From an uncultured Oscillospiraceae bacterium (GTDB taxonomy: Bacteria > Bacillota > Clostridia > Oscillospirales > Acutalibacteraceae): 22,361 bases of DNA. A model generated the notes under the pieces. The model had not been told where the DNA came from. It ran no database searches and was given only the letters and a program-made list of their open reading frames with translations. The DNA lies in contig UQGM01000041.1 in the NCBI GenBank assembly GCA_900540535.1, forward strand, positions 1 through 22,361. Direction: 5' to 3'. The position numbers and the translations under genes were made by a program. Position 1 is the first letter of the stretch, and the number at the start of each line of letters is the position of its first letter. This document shows positions 15,338-22,361 of this stretch, one piece after another.

Positions 15338-16771
15338 TCAGAAAATACTCTTTTGCTTGAATATCTTTATAAGCATACAAATGCCTAAAATAGCACCTAT
15401 TATCCAACGAATGTACCAATAATCTATAAAAATATAAAATACAAAACAAGTCACTGCTACTGCAATAACGCCAGGAACAAAAGTAAGCATCTTATAATGA
15501 TACACAGCATCTTCTATCAAAAACTTTGCAATTATATGATGGAATACAAAAAGCATCATATATGACAACATTGTGGCAAGTGATGCCCCCATTATTCCCC
15601 AAACAGGTATCATAAAATAGTTTGCAACAATATTTACAACAGCAGCTAAACAAGTACCTAAGGCTATTATGCTTGTCTTTTTATGATAGAACTCGAAGTT
15701 CACAGGGAAGCTGTATAAAAACACCATATAATAAGCAACTGTCATAATTGGTATAAGTTCTGTACCTGACCAAAATTCTTCAGAAGAGAAGATCTTGGCA
15801 ACCTCAGGGGCAAGAAGCATAAAGCCCATTGTCAATACCGTGTAAAGTGCAATATAATTTTTGCTTCTCTTGTGTATTTGATCTAATTCATTTTCTTTTA
15901 AATGGTCATAATATAAAGGCACCCATGTATTATTTAGAGCATTATAAATAATATTTATAATATGAACAAAATTAAAAATGAAACTGTAAATACCAACAGC
16001 TGAAGTATCATTAAGAAGTTTCTGGAGCATTACTCGGTCAGACTGAGCTAAAAGAATCTGTGACAAATTATGGAAAACCAATGGTAAGCATAAAGGAAGA
16101 CAGAATGTCCAATATTCTTTTGAAAATCCCTTTTTACCTTTTGCAAAAATTATAACACCAAGCACCAATCCTACAACAGCATTAGGAATAGCATAACCAA
16201 TAATGCGTCCCCAATATCTGTCTTCAAATTTATCAATATTGATTATCAGTAACATGGAAAGTGCGATTGAAACCAGTGTTACAACAACTGACACAATGAA
16301 ATTCAATAGTGCCTGCTTATGGTGAATAAACTTCATTGTTGCAAAATTGATGATGTATGCACCAAAGCTTTGAACAATTATCAATATCACAGCAATGTGA
16401 TTAAACTGCAAAAATTCTGATATTGGATTTATGAATATCAAAATTAGCAAGGTTACAATTGCTGACACTAGACAAGAAAGAGAAAGTACACTAGAGTAAT
16501 AAGCATCTCGTTTGTTCTCTTCAATATGTACTCTAGCCATAGCGATACTTCCGCACGTCTGAATACCCATTATAATTGTGAGAACCTGCACCCATGTTGT
16601 ATAAAGAGAAATAACGCCGTAGTTTTCAGCACCAAGAAGTCTTGTAAAAATTGGGACAGTAAAGAAATTTACTCCGTTTAAAATTACTGGCCCCAAAATA
16701 TTGAAGAAAGCAAGATGGTTTGCGCTTGTGCCTGTCAAGAGCTTTTTTATATTGATTTTTTTAATGTCCAT
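15338..16771 (-). CDS. Wzx-type lipid-linked oligosaccharide flippase
   Basis: A 477-aa polytopic membrane protein of the polysaccharide transport (MOP/PST) superfamily with about 12-14 hydrophobic segments. The N-terminal region after a short basic tail (MDIKKINIKKLLTG) reads NILGPVILNGVNFFTVPIFTRLLG, typical of the family. It should move undecaprenyl-linked repeat units to the outer face of the membrane. Start: ATG at 16771 has AGAGGA 7 bases upstream. A GTG 10 codons earlier directly follows the preceding stop codon and has no ribosome binding site. It sits between the polymerase-sialyltransferase fusion and the CMP-sugar synthetase in the same operon, consistent with a Wzx/Wzy-dependent surface glycan. 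Confidence 0.9.
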   Translation of the reverse strand: MDIKKINIKKLLTGTSANHLAFFNILGPVILNGVNFFTVPIFTRLLGAENYGVISLYTTWVQVLTIIMGIQTCGSIAMARVHIEENKRDAYYSSVLSLSCLVSAIVTLLILIFINPISEFLQFNHIAVILIIVQSFGAYIINFATMKFIHHKQALLNFIVSVVVTLVSIALSMLLIINIDKFEDRYWGRIIGYAIPNAVVGLVLGVIIFAKGKKGFSKEYWTFCLPLCLPLVFHNLSQILLAQSDRVMLQKLLNDTSAVGIYSFIFNFVHIINIIYNALNNTWVPLYYDHLKENELDQIHKRSKNYIALYTVLTMGFMLLAPEVAKIFSSEEFWSGTELIPIMTVAYYMVFLYSFPVNFEFYHKKTSIIALGTCLAAVVNIVANYFMIPVWGIMGASLATMLSYMMLFVFHHIIAKFLIEDAVYHYKMLTFVPGVIAVAVTCFVFYIFIDYWYIRWIIGAILGICMLIKIFKQKSIF

Positions 16772-16801
16772 GTAAACATCCTCTATGTCATTGAGCAACA
16801 C

Positions 16802-19360
16802 TTATTTTTTCAAAATTTCTTCAAATTCTTCCACTGTTTCGGGAACAAAAATTTTACTTTGGTCACTATACAACGATTTAAAGCTTTCGATAAAACTGCT
16901 TGTCTCCTGCCAAAATTCATCGTCAAGATTCTTGAAAAGCAATTTATATGTGAAAATTATTGTTGGTTCCGCATTTTTCAATATTTTCGGCATAAACTGC
17001 GCTGTTGAAAACGCACCAATAAGAATATTTTCATCAGTTATTTGCTTAACACATTCAAGCTCCCAGAGGTTCGCATAATTATCAATACTCATCTTTTCAA
17101 ACTTTACATTAGCGTGTCGCGGATGAATTCTCGCCACAGCAGAGAAACCAAAAACATTTTCAATAATTTTTTCAATTTTTATCTCATTATCTTTTACAAA
17201 TCCTTCTTTTTCATCAAGAGGTTGAGTAAGATAAGCAACTCGATTTTCAGTATAAAGACTGTTTTCTTTATAATTAAAAATTCGTTCAAGAATAGTCAAA
17301 TTTTCCTCGTTGGAAATTGTAGGTAATGCACGTTTTTCACTTTGTAAAGTTGACTTAGAAAGCTCAGGATTTGAATAATATACGGCAATCGGATTTATAC
17401 TTTTTTGTCCATTAAAAAAGAATTTATCAATTTTCTTGAACATATTTGAAGAACGATCAGCAATATTCCCAAAATATGAGCCCGTCCCATCTTCTATAAA
17501 AAATACATCTGCACGTGGATAAGAGTTGTGCAAATCTATCATAAATGCTAAGGGATAACTCATGTATATTGATTTATAATTTTTTCTATCTAATGGCAAC
17601 TTTTGCCTACAGCTATGTCTTAATGCCAATTTAGGAGCAAAAATTCTTAAAAGAGTTAGGCATTTATTAAATACAGCGTTATATTCCTTATATTCATCAA
17701 AATCATATACATTATTGAAGATACCGCTCTCTTTTATTCTTTGTGAAAGTTCATCTGAACCTTTAAACATATGATAGATGTATGCGTCTGAATTATTTTT
17801 AGTTCCATTAATATCATTAAGAACAAAATTAATTTCGTTCATTGCTTGAAACGGCATACCAATAACAAAAGCTGACTTTTCACTGTTTTTACTGTCTTCA
17901 GAATAGAAATCATCACTGTTTTGATATATTTCAGCAAGCAGAACCGCTATTCCTGCAAAAAGCCAAAAAATTGTACCATAAACATTTTGCATTCTATATA
18001 TAAAATGCGATTCAACAAAAGCATTTGCAGAAAACGCACCAAGAATAACAAAGAAAATTGCTAAGATATTATAAAGCTGTGTATTTTTTCTGCCATATAT
18101 CAATGCAAATCCAAGTTTTTTGACGATTGAAAGTGCAAATGCCATAAATACAATAAATCCAACAAGACCGCTAAAAACAAGCACCTGAACATATGCATTA
18201 TGAAGATTTCCACCATGCTTATAAAGCCACGTGCTTTCTTGCTCATTAAGAACAGATGCATCAAATCTTACATTGTCACCTTCTTCTACATTTAAATCTC
18301 CATACCCAAATATAGGATGTTGTTTTAAAAGCTTTAAGCTACCACTCCAAATAGAGAAGCGTCCATTAGACATATCGTCACCGGACTCTATACGCTCAAA
18401 CTTAACTTTATCCTCTTCTTGCTTGTCATCGTCTTGAATCGGATTATCTGCATCATCACTCGTAATTATTGTTTCAACTAACGAAGGTACGTAAGACATT
18501 ACATATCTAACACCATCTATAGCTATCTTAGCGCCACCTAAGAATATTGCGAGCACGAGAACGGAAACAGCAATAGATTTTGATACACTATACTTCGTCA
18601 TAAATTTAGGAAGTACATATACAACAACAAAAATGGTTAAAAAAACAAATAAAGTAACCATTCCACCATTAGAAAGAGTAAGAGAAAATAATATACCTTG
18701 AACAACACTGTTGACAATATAAAACCAGTTAAATTTCATTTTGCCATCATTTATAATCAATGCATTTAACATCATAGCTGCAAATACAACAATAGTCATT
18801 AGGGCAGCTGAATTAGGACTTGTATATACACCAAAAAGTCTATTTTCAAGGAATCCTTGGCGCATCAAAGTTTCTCCATGCCAAAAGGTAAAATGTATCT
18901 TAAAAATAAACATTACTATAGAGGCAATCCCTGCAAAGAAAGACAAAACAATAATAATGTTATTTGCTTTTCTAAGTAAGTTAAGCAATTTCTCTTTACT
19001 AGAATTTCTATCCCTACCATATAGTAATAAAACGCTTAAAGCAAGATATATAACATGTTTTATATTCATGTATAAATCATAACGAATATTAACTAATATA
19101 GTTATGCAGTAACAAAAAATTAGCGCCAGTGGCAATCCCCAGTTAACAGTCTTAAACATTCTTTTTTTTGTAAAGAAATCATAGGCTATCAACAAACAGC
19201 CCCATATAAAACACAATTTACTAAATGGATCAGCAAATGGAAGTACCAATGGATAACACCATAAAATACACACAGTGGTATAAACCAATGCAAAATTATC
19301 TTCATTTAAAAAAAATGAAATGAATTTGTTTTTTTCTAAAGAATTTGCTGTTATTTTCAT
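16802..19360 (-). CDS. Wzy/O-antigen ligase-like membrane polymerase fused to a sialyltransferase-like domain
   Basis: An 852-aa protein. Residues 25-480 hold about 12 hydrophobic segments and a large loop (about 290-385) ending in GGNLHNAYVQVLVFSGLVG (383-401), the conserved His region of O-antigen polymerase/ligase proteins. Residues 495-852 are soluble and look like a bacterial sialyltransferase of the GT52/polysialyltransferase kind. FFIEDGTGSYFGN (620-632) gives the acidic D/E-D-G motif, RIHPRH (744-749) the HP motif, and GAFSTAQFMPK (782-792) the S/T motif. Such enzymes transfer sialic acid from CMP-sialic acid, which the neighbouring genes can make. The frame is uninterrupted across the junction, so this is a true fusion in this sequence. 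GGAGG lies 6 bases before the ATG. The order of membrane polymerase then transferase suggests coupled capping or extension, which is inference. Confidence 0.82.
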   Translation of the reverse strand: MKITANSLEKNKFISFFLNEDNFALVYTTVCILWCYPLVLPFADPFSKLCFIWGCLLIAYDFFTKKRMFKTVNWGLPLALIFCYCITILVNIRYDLYMNIKHVIYLALSVLLLYGRDRNSSKEKLLNLLRKANNIIIVLSFFAGIASIVMFIFKIHFTFWHGETLMRQGFLENRLFGVYTSPNSAALMTIVVFAAMMLNALIINDGKMKFNWFYIVNSVVQGILFSLTLSNGGMVTLFVFLTIFVVVYVLPKFMTKYSVSKSIAVSVLVLAIFLGGAKIAIDGVRYVMSYVPSLVETIITSDDADNPIQDDDKQEEDKVKFERIESGDDMSNGRFSIWSGSLKLLKQHPIFGYGDLNVEEGDNVRFDASVLNEQESTWLYKHGGNLHNAYVQVLVFSGLVGFIVFMAFALSIVKKLGFALIYGRKNTQLYNILAIFFVILGAFSANAFVESHFIYRMQNVYGTIFWLFAGIAVLLAEIYQNSDDFYSEDSKNSEKSAFVIGMPFQAMNEINFVLNDINGTKNNSDAYIYHMFKGSDELSQRIKESGIFNNVYDFDEYKEYNAVFNKCLTLLRIFAPKLALRHSCRQKLPLDRKNYKSIYMSYPLAFMIDLHNSYPRADVFFIEDGTGSYFGNIADRSSNMFKKIDKFFFNGQKSINPIAVYYSNPELSKSTLQSEKRALPTISNEENLTILERIFNYKENSLYTENRVAYLTQPLDEKEGFVKDNEIKIEKIIENVFGFSAVARIHPRHANVKFEKMSIDNYANLWELECVKQITDENILIGAFSTAQFMPKILKNAEPTIIFTYKLLFKNLDDEFWQETSSFIESFKSLYSDQSKIFVPETVEEFEEILKK

Positions 19361-19395
19361 TTTTTCCTCCGCAAAGCATAATTAAAATTTGTGCT

Positions 19396-20391
19396 TTATC
19401 TTTTTTTTCTAACCCATTTTGCTCGCAAATATAAAAGATACGATACAATTGTTACACCAAGCACATTCCACATAGCATTAAGAATATGATGATAAGTCCT
19501 TGCAGATTTCGATAAAATAAATTTATATTTTTTAAGTTCATTTAAATATTTTTTTCTTTCTTGCTTTTTTAATGACCATGTATCAAAAAGCGCCGACACA
19601 TAAAGATTTGACATATTTGCAAACAGAGCTTCTTTGACACTATCAGTAAAATGATTCTCAGAAGAAAACTCTTCTATAAAATTAAAAACTCTGATTTTGC
19701 TTAAAAAATTCTTCATTGAAAACGTAGCAGTTATTGAACCTACTCTATTTCTCCTGTAGACACAATAAGGAGCATCAAGATAGGATACTTTCCGTCCTTT
19801 ATATAAAACTACAGGCGTCCACCTTGCATCTTCAAAATTCACATTTTTTTCAAAATACAACGAGTTTGAAATAAGAAAATCTTTTCTAACTGTCATTAAC
19901 CATGCGTACCAATCATACACTCTGCCAGTTACAAGATACTTAAGTAAATTTTCTCCGGTAAGCTCGCTTATTCTTTTTTCATCAAGATGGTAACCACATT
20001 CTGTTGTTTCTCCTGTAGAATCATAAAAATTCAAATAAAGTGAAATAATAGCGTCACTATTTTCTGAATCTATCTTTTCAAAAAGCCTTTCTATCGCACC
20101 GTCTGCCAAATAGTCATCACTATCAAGAAAAGAAATATAGGTGCCTTGAGCTTTTTCAATTCCAAAGTTACGTGTATCAGAAAGACCAGTATTACTTTTA
20201 TTAAAAGCCTTTATATAACTGAATTTTTCGTCATACAGACAGCATATATTCCATGTTGAATCAGTTGAACCATCATTAACAAGAATAACTTCTATTCTTC
20301 CATTATCCTGCTTGACGATAGAGTCAAGACATTCGGATAAATAATTTTCAACGTTATAAGCAGGAATAACTATACTTAAAGTGTGCTGCAT
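19396..20391 (-). CDS. GT2-family glycosyltransferase
   Basis: A 331-aa GT-A fold glycosyltransferase. The N-terminal motif is SIVIPAYNVENYLSECLDSI, then VNDGSTD (38-44), GLSDTRNFGIEKAQGTYISF and the nucleotide-sugar/metal motif DSDD (90-93). The C-terminus is basic with a hydrophobic stretch (about 305-322), suggesting membrane association. It adds a sugar to the growing lipid-linked repeat in the cytoplasm; donor and acceptor are not predictable. GGAGGATATTTT precedes the ATG. It lies 16 bases after a related glycosyltransferase gene. Confidence 0.92.
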   Translation of the reverse strand: MQHTLSIVIPAYNVENYLSECLDSIVKQDNGRIEVILVNDGSTDSTWNICCLYDEKFSYIKAFNKSNTGLSDTRNFGIEKAQGTYISFLDSDDYLADGAIERLFEKIDSENSDAIISLYLNFYDSTGETTECGYHLDEKRISELTGENLLKYLVTGRVYDWYAWLMTVRKDFLISNSLYFEKNVNFEDARWTPVVLYKGRKVSYLDAPYCVYRRNRVGSITATFSMKNFLSKIRVFNFIEEFSSENHFTDSVKEALFANMSNLYVSALFDTWSLKKQERKKYLNELKKYKFILSKSARTYHHILNAMWNVLGVTIVSYLLYLRAKWVRKKR

Positions 20392-20407
20392 AAAATATCC
20401 TCCGAAA

Positions 20408-21460
20408 TCATTTCAATTTGTCAAACAGTTTATTAGGTGAATTTTGCATTTTGTATATCAGATTTGCAAAAATATAATTAAGAATTACACTTTTGGTTTT
20501 AAAAATAAAATTGCAAATCTTTTCTTGTTTTCTTCTACCTACTGCATATTTCATTGCCTGAATGCAATTAGGATGATTAAGCATTTCTTTTATCTTTTGT
20601 TTTTGCTGCTTTGAAGAATAATCTGACTGTTTATTAAAATTTCTGACCATACCTGCAAGCACATGCTTTATATGCATATTACAAAGAATTTCTCGCATTT
20701 CTCCAGTAAAAAGGCCTTGTTCTTCAAACAAAGAGCGCATAAGCACATAGCGCTTATCTATTATTTCAAAGTAATCTGGAAGAAACTTTTGTGTCAATGC
20801 TTCTTTCGAAAACTTGATATAATGATAATAAGCGCCATCTACAACCGAAATTCTTTTAATGCTTCTCCATATTTTACAGTTATACATATAATCTTCAATT
20901 AAAGTTTGCTGTTCAAATATGATTCCTGTTTTAATTAAAAAATCTCTTCGGTAAATTTTATTGCATGTAAATGCAAAAAGCCGAATACTGTCAAGTCTTG
21001 CTGCCCATTCTATAATTTCTTTTTCATCATCCGTTGTTGAATTTACACCTATTTTATCAATGGTCTGAACCGCAAGACTTCCATCATCTGCCAATGAATC
21101 ATGATAAAAGCCGCTGACAACAACATCTGCATCATTTGCACCATTATACAGCTTTTCAAACATATCTATTTCGCACCAGTCATCCGAATCAACAAAACCG
21201 ATGTAATCCCCAGTTGCAATTTCTATTCCGGAATTTCTGGCAGCACTAAGTCCTTCATTGACATCCTTTAAGATGAGTTTTATTCTGTTATCATTAGCTG
21301 CAAAGGAAGAAATAATTTCCCTTGTCTTGTCTTTGCTTCCGTCATCAATAATTATGATTTCAATATCTTTAAAAGTTTGATCTATCAGGCTCTGCAGTGC
21401 CTTTTCGACTGTTTTTTCAGCGTTATATGCAGGAACAATTACACTGACCGCAACTGACAT
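20408..21460 (-). CDS. GT2-family glycosyltransferase
   Basis: A 350-aa GT-A fold glycosyltransferase, first gene of the glycan operon. Motifs: VSVIVPAYNAEKTVEKALQS, IDDGSKD, GLSAARNSGIEIATGDYIGF and DSDD (91-94). It is clearly related to the next gene (same architecture and length) but diverged, so it probably adds a different sugar. The C-terminal 60 residues are basic and hydrophobic, consistent with membrane contact. GGAGG lies before the ATG at 21460. The promoter at 21584-21612 leaves an untranslated leader of roughly 115 bases. No initiating phosphoglycosyltransferase is encoded in the window. Confidence 0.92.
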   Translation of the reverse strand: MSVAVSVIVPAYNAEKTVEKALQSLIDQTFKDIEIIIIDDGSKDKTREIISSFAANDNRIKLILKDVNEGLSAARNSGIEIATGDYIGFVDSDDWCEIDMFEKLYNGANDADVVVSGFYHDSLADDGSLAVQTIDKIGVNSTTDDEKEIIEWAARLDSIRLFAFTCNKIYRRDFLIKTGIIFEQQTLIEDYMYNCKIWRSIKRISVVDGAYYHYIKFSKEALTQKFLPDYFEIIDKRYVLMRSLFEEQGLFTGEMREILCNMHIKHVLAGMVRNFNKQSDYSSKQQKQKIKEMLNHPNCIQAMKYAVGRRKQEKICNFIFKTKSVILNYIFANLIYKMQNSPNKLFDKLK

Positions 21461-21578
21461 TTACATTCCTCCGATAAGAGCAAAATGACACTAGAAACAT
21501 AAGAAAAAACTTTGTTTTCTATCATCTTTTTCTCTTAAATTATTTGAGCAAATCCCACAAGTAGATACATTTTTAGCG

Positions 21579-21593
21579 GTGATATAATATCAC
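21579..21593. promoter_or_regulatory. Dyad over the -10 box of the glycan promoter
   Basis: GTGATATAATATCAC has 7-bp arms around a single central base. It completely covers the -10 hexamer, a usual place for a repressor site. Confidence 0.45.
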
Positions 21594-21612
21594 AAATTTT
21601 ACTTTATGTCAA
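21584..21612 (-). promoter_or_regulatory. Strong sigma-A type promoter of the glycan operon
   Basis: Minus-strand consensus TTGACA (21607-21612), a 17-base spacer and TATTAT (21584-21589). It lies about 125 bases before the first glycosyltransferase gene. Confidence 0.8.
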
Positions 21613-21667
21613 ATTAAAGGACTTTACACTATAATTTGAAATTTCTCCTTTCAATAAGCAGTAAAGG

Positions 21668-21713
21668 TACTAAAAATCGCTATAATTTTGTTTTTTGTGA
21701 CTAATTTTTAGTA
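21668..21713. repeat. 10-bp inverted repeat upstream of the glycan promoter
   Basis: TACTAAAAAT (21668-21677) and ATTTTTAGTA (21704-21713) are exact reverse complements separated by 26 bases. It may be a regulator site or chance in AT-rich DNA. Confidence 0.35.
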
Positions 21714-22031
21714 TATCAGAATAATTATAAAATGAAATTTAATAATTTTTAACTGGAATAAATTCAATAGAAATTATTACGCATCTCAACTTAAATCACT
21801 GATGAACGGAACCACATTTCTGACCTTTAAGAATACCTATTTTTTCATATCTTTACTTTAACACATTTAATGTGTAACAATATTACAGCAATGCGGTGAA
21901 ATTTAAATATATGTAAATTTAATATTATATTTTATATATAAAACATATCTAAGCTCTCAGTTTTCTTTTTTGTGCTATATTTAAAATTGATTGTTATAAT
22001 CAACATCTTATAATGCATTAACACATAAAAC

Positions 22032-22049
22032 ACGACATATAGATGTCGT
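22032..22049. terminator. Terminator-like stem-loop
   Basis: ACGACAT and ATGTCGT flank a 4-base loop, with A residues before and TTTT after, so it could act on both strands. No plus-strand gene ends here. It may back up the sigK terminator on the minus strand. Confidence 0.45.
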
Positions 22050-22092
22050 ATTTTATCAAAGCAAATAACTTTTTACCTTTATAATTCATATG

Positions 22093-22120
22093 AAAAAGCA
22101 GCGGACCAAATCCGCTGCTT
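22093..22120 (-). terminator. Terminator of the sigK 3' fragment
   Basis: AAGCAGCGGA (22096-22105) and TCCGCTGCTT (22111-22120) form a perfect 10-bp GC-rich stem with a 5-base loop. T residues follow on the minus strand. It lies 16 bases after the stop of the SigK-like fragment. Confidence 0.85.
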
Positions 22121-22135
22121 AAAATATACTTTATT

Positions 22136-22210
22136 TCACTTTTTCTTTTCTGCTTTTATAAACTGCACTTTGAGATCATGCAGAACTTTTTTCTCGATTC
22201 TAGATACATA
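22136..22210 (-). pseudogene. sigK: 3' end of sigK (sporulation sigma factor), separated from the rest of the gene
   Basis: Twenty-four codons and a stop read YVSRIEKKVL...FIKAEKKK. This matches the end of the SigK region-4 helix-turn-helix and tail; from memory, Bacillus subtilis SigK ends SYVSRIEKRAL...FYRAEKEKRK. The related mother-cell factor SigE ends differently. The conserved LGISRS expected just before YVSR is missing. In frame there are only three unrelated codons, then a stop at 22220-22222, so homology breaks at about 22210-22213. There is no start codon or ribosome binding site. A good terminator follows. To the right, 66 bases away and in the same direction, is the tail of a serine recombinase. 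This is the arrangement expected when an intervening (skin-like) element splits sigK. It is listed as a fragment because the 5' part is not in the window. It could instead be a decayed remnant. Confidence 0.72.
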
Positions 22211-22243
22211 GCAACACGCCTAATGTAAACGATTCGCCCAAAT

Positions 22244-22276
22244 GATAACGGCAATTTACTGAAAATTGCCGTTATC
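22244..22276 (-). terminator. Perfect 14-bp stem-loop at the end of the right-hand recombinase gene
   Basis: GATAACGGCAATTT (22244-22257) and AAATTGCCGTTATC (22263-22276) pair perfectly around a 5-base loop. The stem includes the last base of the recombinase stop codon. No T-run follows, so it may work as a weak terminator or as part of the element's end. Confidence 0.6.
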
Positions 22277-22361
22277 TATGCTATTTCTTCCAGTTCGTGA
22301 AAGCGAAATTTGATAATGATCTCTTTTTCCTCAGTCAGTTCCACTCGCTCAATAAGACTGA
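22276..22361 (-). CDS. C-terminal tail of a second serine recombinase (enters from the right edge)
   Basis: Twenty-seven codons and a TAG stop are visible: SLIERVELTEEKEIIIKFRF, then HELEEIA. A basic/hydrophobic strand pair of the form LIERVEL...xIxIKFRF is typical of the very end of large serine recombinases of clostridial mobile elements and skin-type excisionases. Only this tail is in the window, so the call rests on a short pattern and on context: the SigK fragment 66 bases further along, and a stem-loop directly at the stop codon. It is not the same gene as the recombinase at the left edge, which is truncated at its other end. The rest of the protein lies to the right. Confidence 0.6.
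   Translation of the reverse strand, partial: SLIERVELTEEKEIIIKFRFHELEEIA

Larger units (their letters stand above)
21461..22095. other. AT-rich upstream region of the glycan operon
   Basis: No gene was found in about 630 bases. It holds the operon promoter, a dyad over its -10 box, an inverted repeat at 21668-21677/21704-21713, a small dyad ACACATTTAATGTGT (21861-21875), TTGATT/AATCAA (21987-22003) and a terminator-like stem at 22032-22049. The rest is very AT-rich and shows nothing I can name. Confidence 0.6.

Noticed and set aside
1..22361. The whole window as one mobile element bounded by the two recombinases
   Set aside because: The left recombinase extends leftwards out of the window and the right one comes in from the right. 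The sigK fragment places the right element's end inside the window at about 22,210, so the middle is more likely host chromosome. No matching terminal repeats were seen.

Overview
The window looks like chromosome of an anaerobic, spore-forming Gram-positive bacterium of the Clostridia type. The reasons are strong AGGAGG-type ribosome binding sites, TTGACA/TATAAT-type promoters, two TTG starts, tnpX-like large serine recombinases, and what reads as the last 24 codons of the sporulation sigma factor SigK at the right end. No RNA genes, CRISPR arrays or complete insertion sequences were seen.

Layout. (1) 1-762, minus: a large serine recombinase running off the left edge, preceded by a 48-aa cysteine-containing small gene. 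(2) 824-1936, minus: a two-gene unit (MBL-fold hydrolase, then a glyoxalase-like VOC protein) with its own promoter and terminator. (3) 2003-9440, minus: a six-gene redox operon in the order hypB, an 889-aa multi-cluster Fe-S/flavin oxidoreductase, hypA, an integral membrane protein, a CrtI/retinol-saturase-like FAD enzyme, and a flavin reductase with a 2Fe-2S ferredoxin tail. A divergent GntR/FCD regulator (9635-10345, plus) shares its upstream region. Two matching operator-like sites sit there, one after the operon promoter and one over the regulator's own -10 box. (4) 10879-12219, plus: a lone O-antigen ligase/polymerase-like membrane protein. (5) 12291-12560: a gene-free stretch packed with stem-loops. 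(6) 12590-21460, minus: a six-gene, AT-rich surface-glycan operon: two GT2 glycosyltransferases, a Wzy-like polymerase fused to a bacterial sialyltransferase-like domain, a Wzx flippase, a CMP-nonulosonate synthetase fused to a PseG-like domain, and a NeuB-type synthase. A strong promoter lies at about 21,600. (7) 22,096-22,361, minus: the sigK 3' end, its terminator, and the C-terminal tail of a second serine recombinase entering from the right edge.

How the parts work together. In the redox operon, the 889-aa protein and the ferredoxin-tailed reductase could feed electrons to or from the CrtI-like enzyme next to the membrane protein. HypA and HypB (nickel delivery GTPase pair) are present without any hydrogenase or HypC-F, so their client is not visible here. 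The substrate is unknown. The glycan operon can make and activate a nonulosonic (sialic, legionaminic or pseudaminic type) acid, transfer it, flip the repeat unit and polymerise it. The initiating phosphoglycosyltransferase and the early nucleotide-sugar steps must be encoded elsewhere.

The observations most worth following are the apparent interruption of sigK close to its 3' end by an element with a serine recombinase (a skin-like arrangement at an unusual position), the polymerase-sialyltransferase fusion, the NeuA-PseG fusion that seems to lack the PseG catalytic histidine, and the HypA/HypB-linked redox operon.
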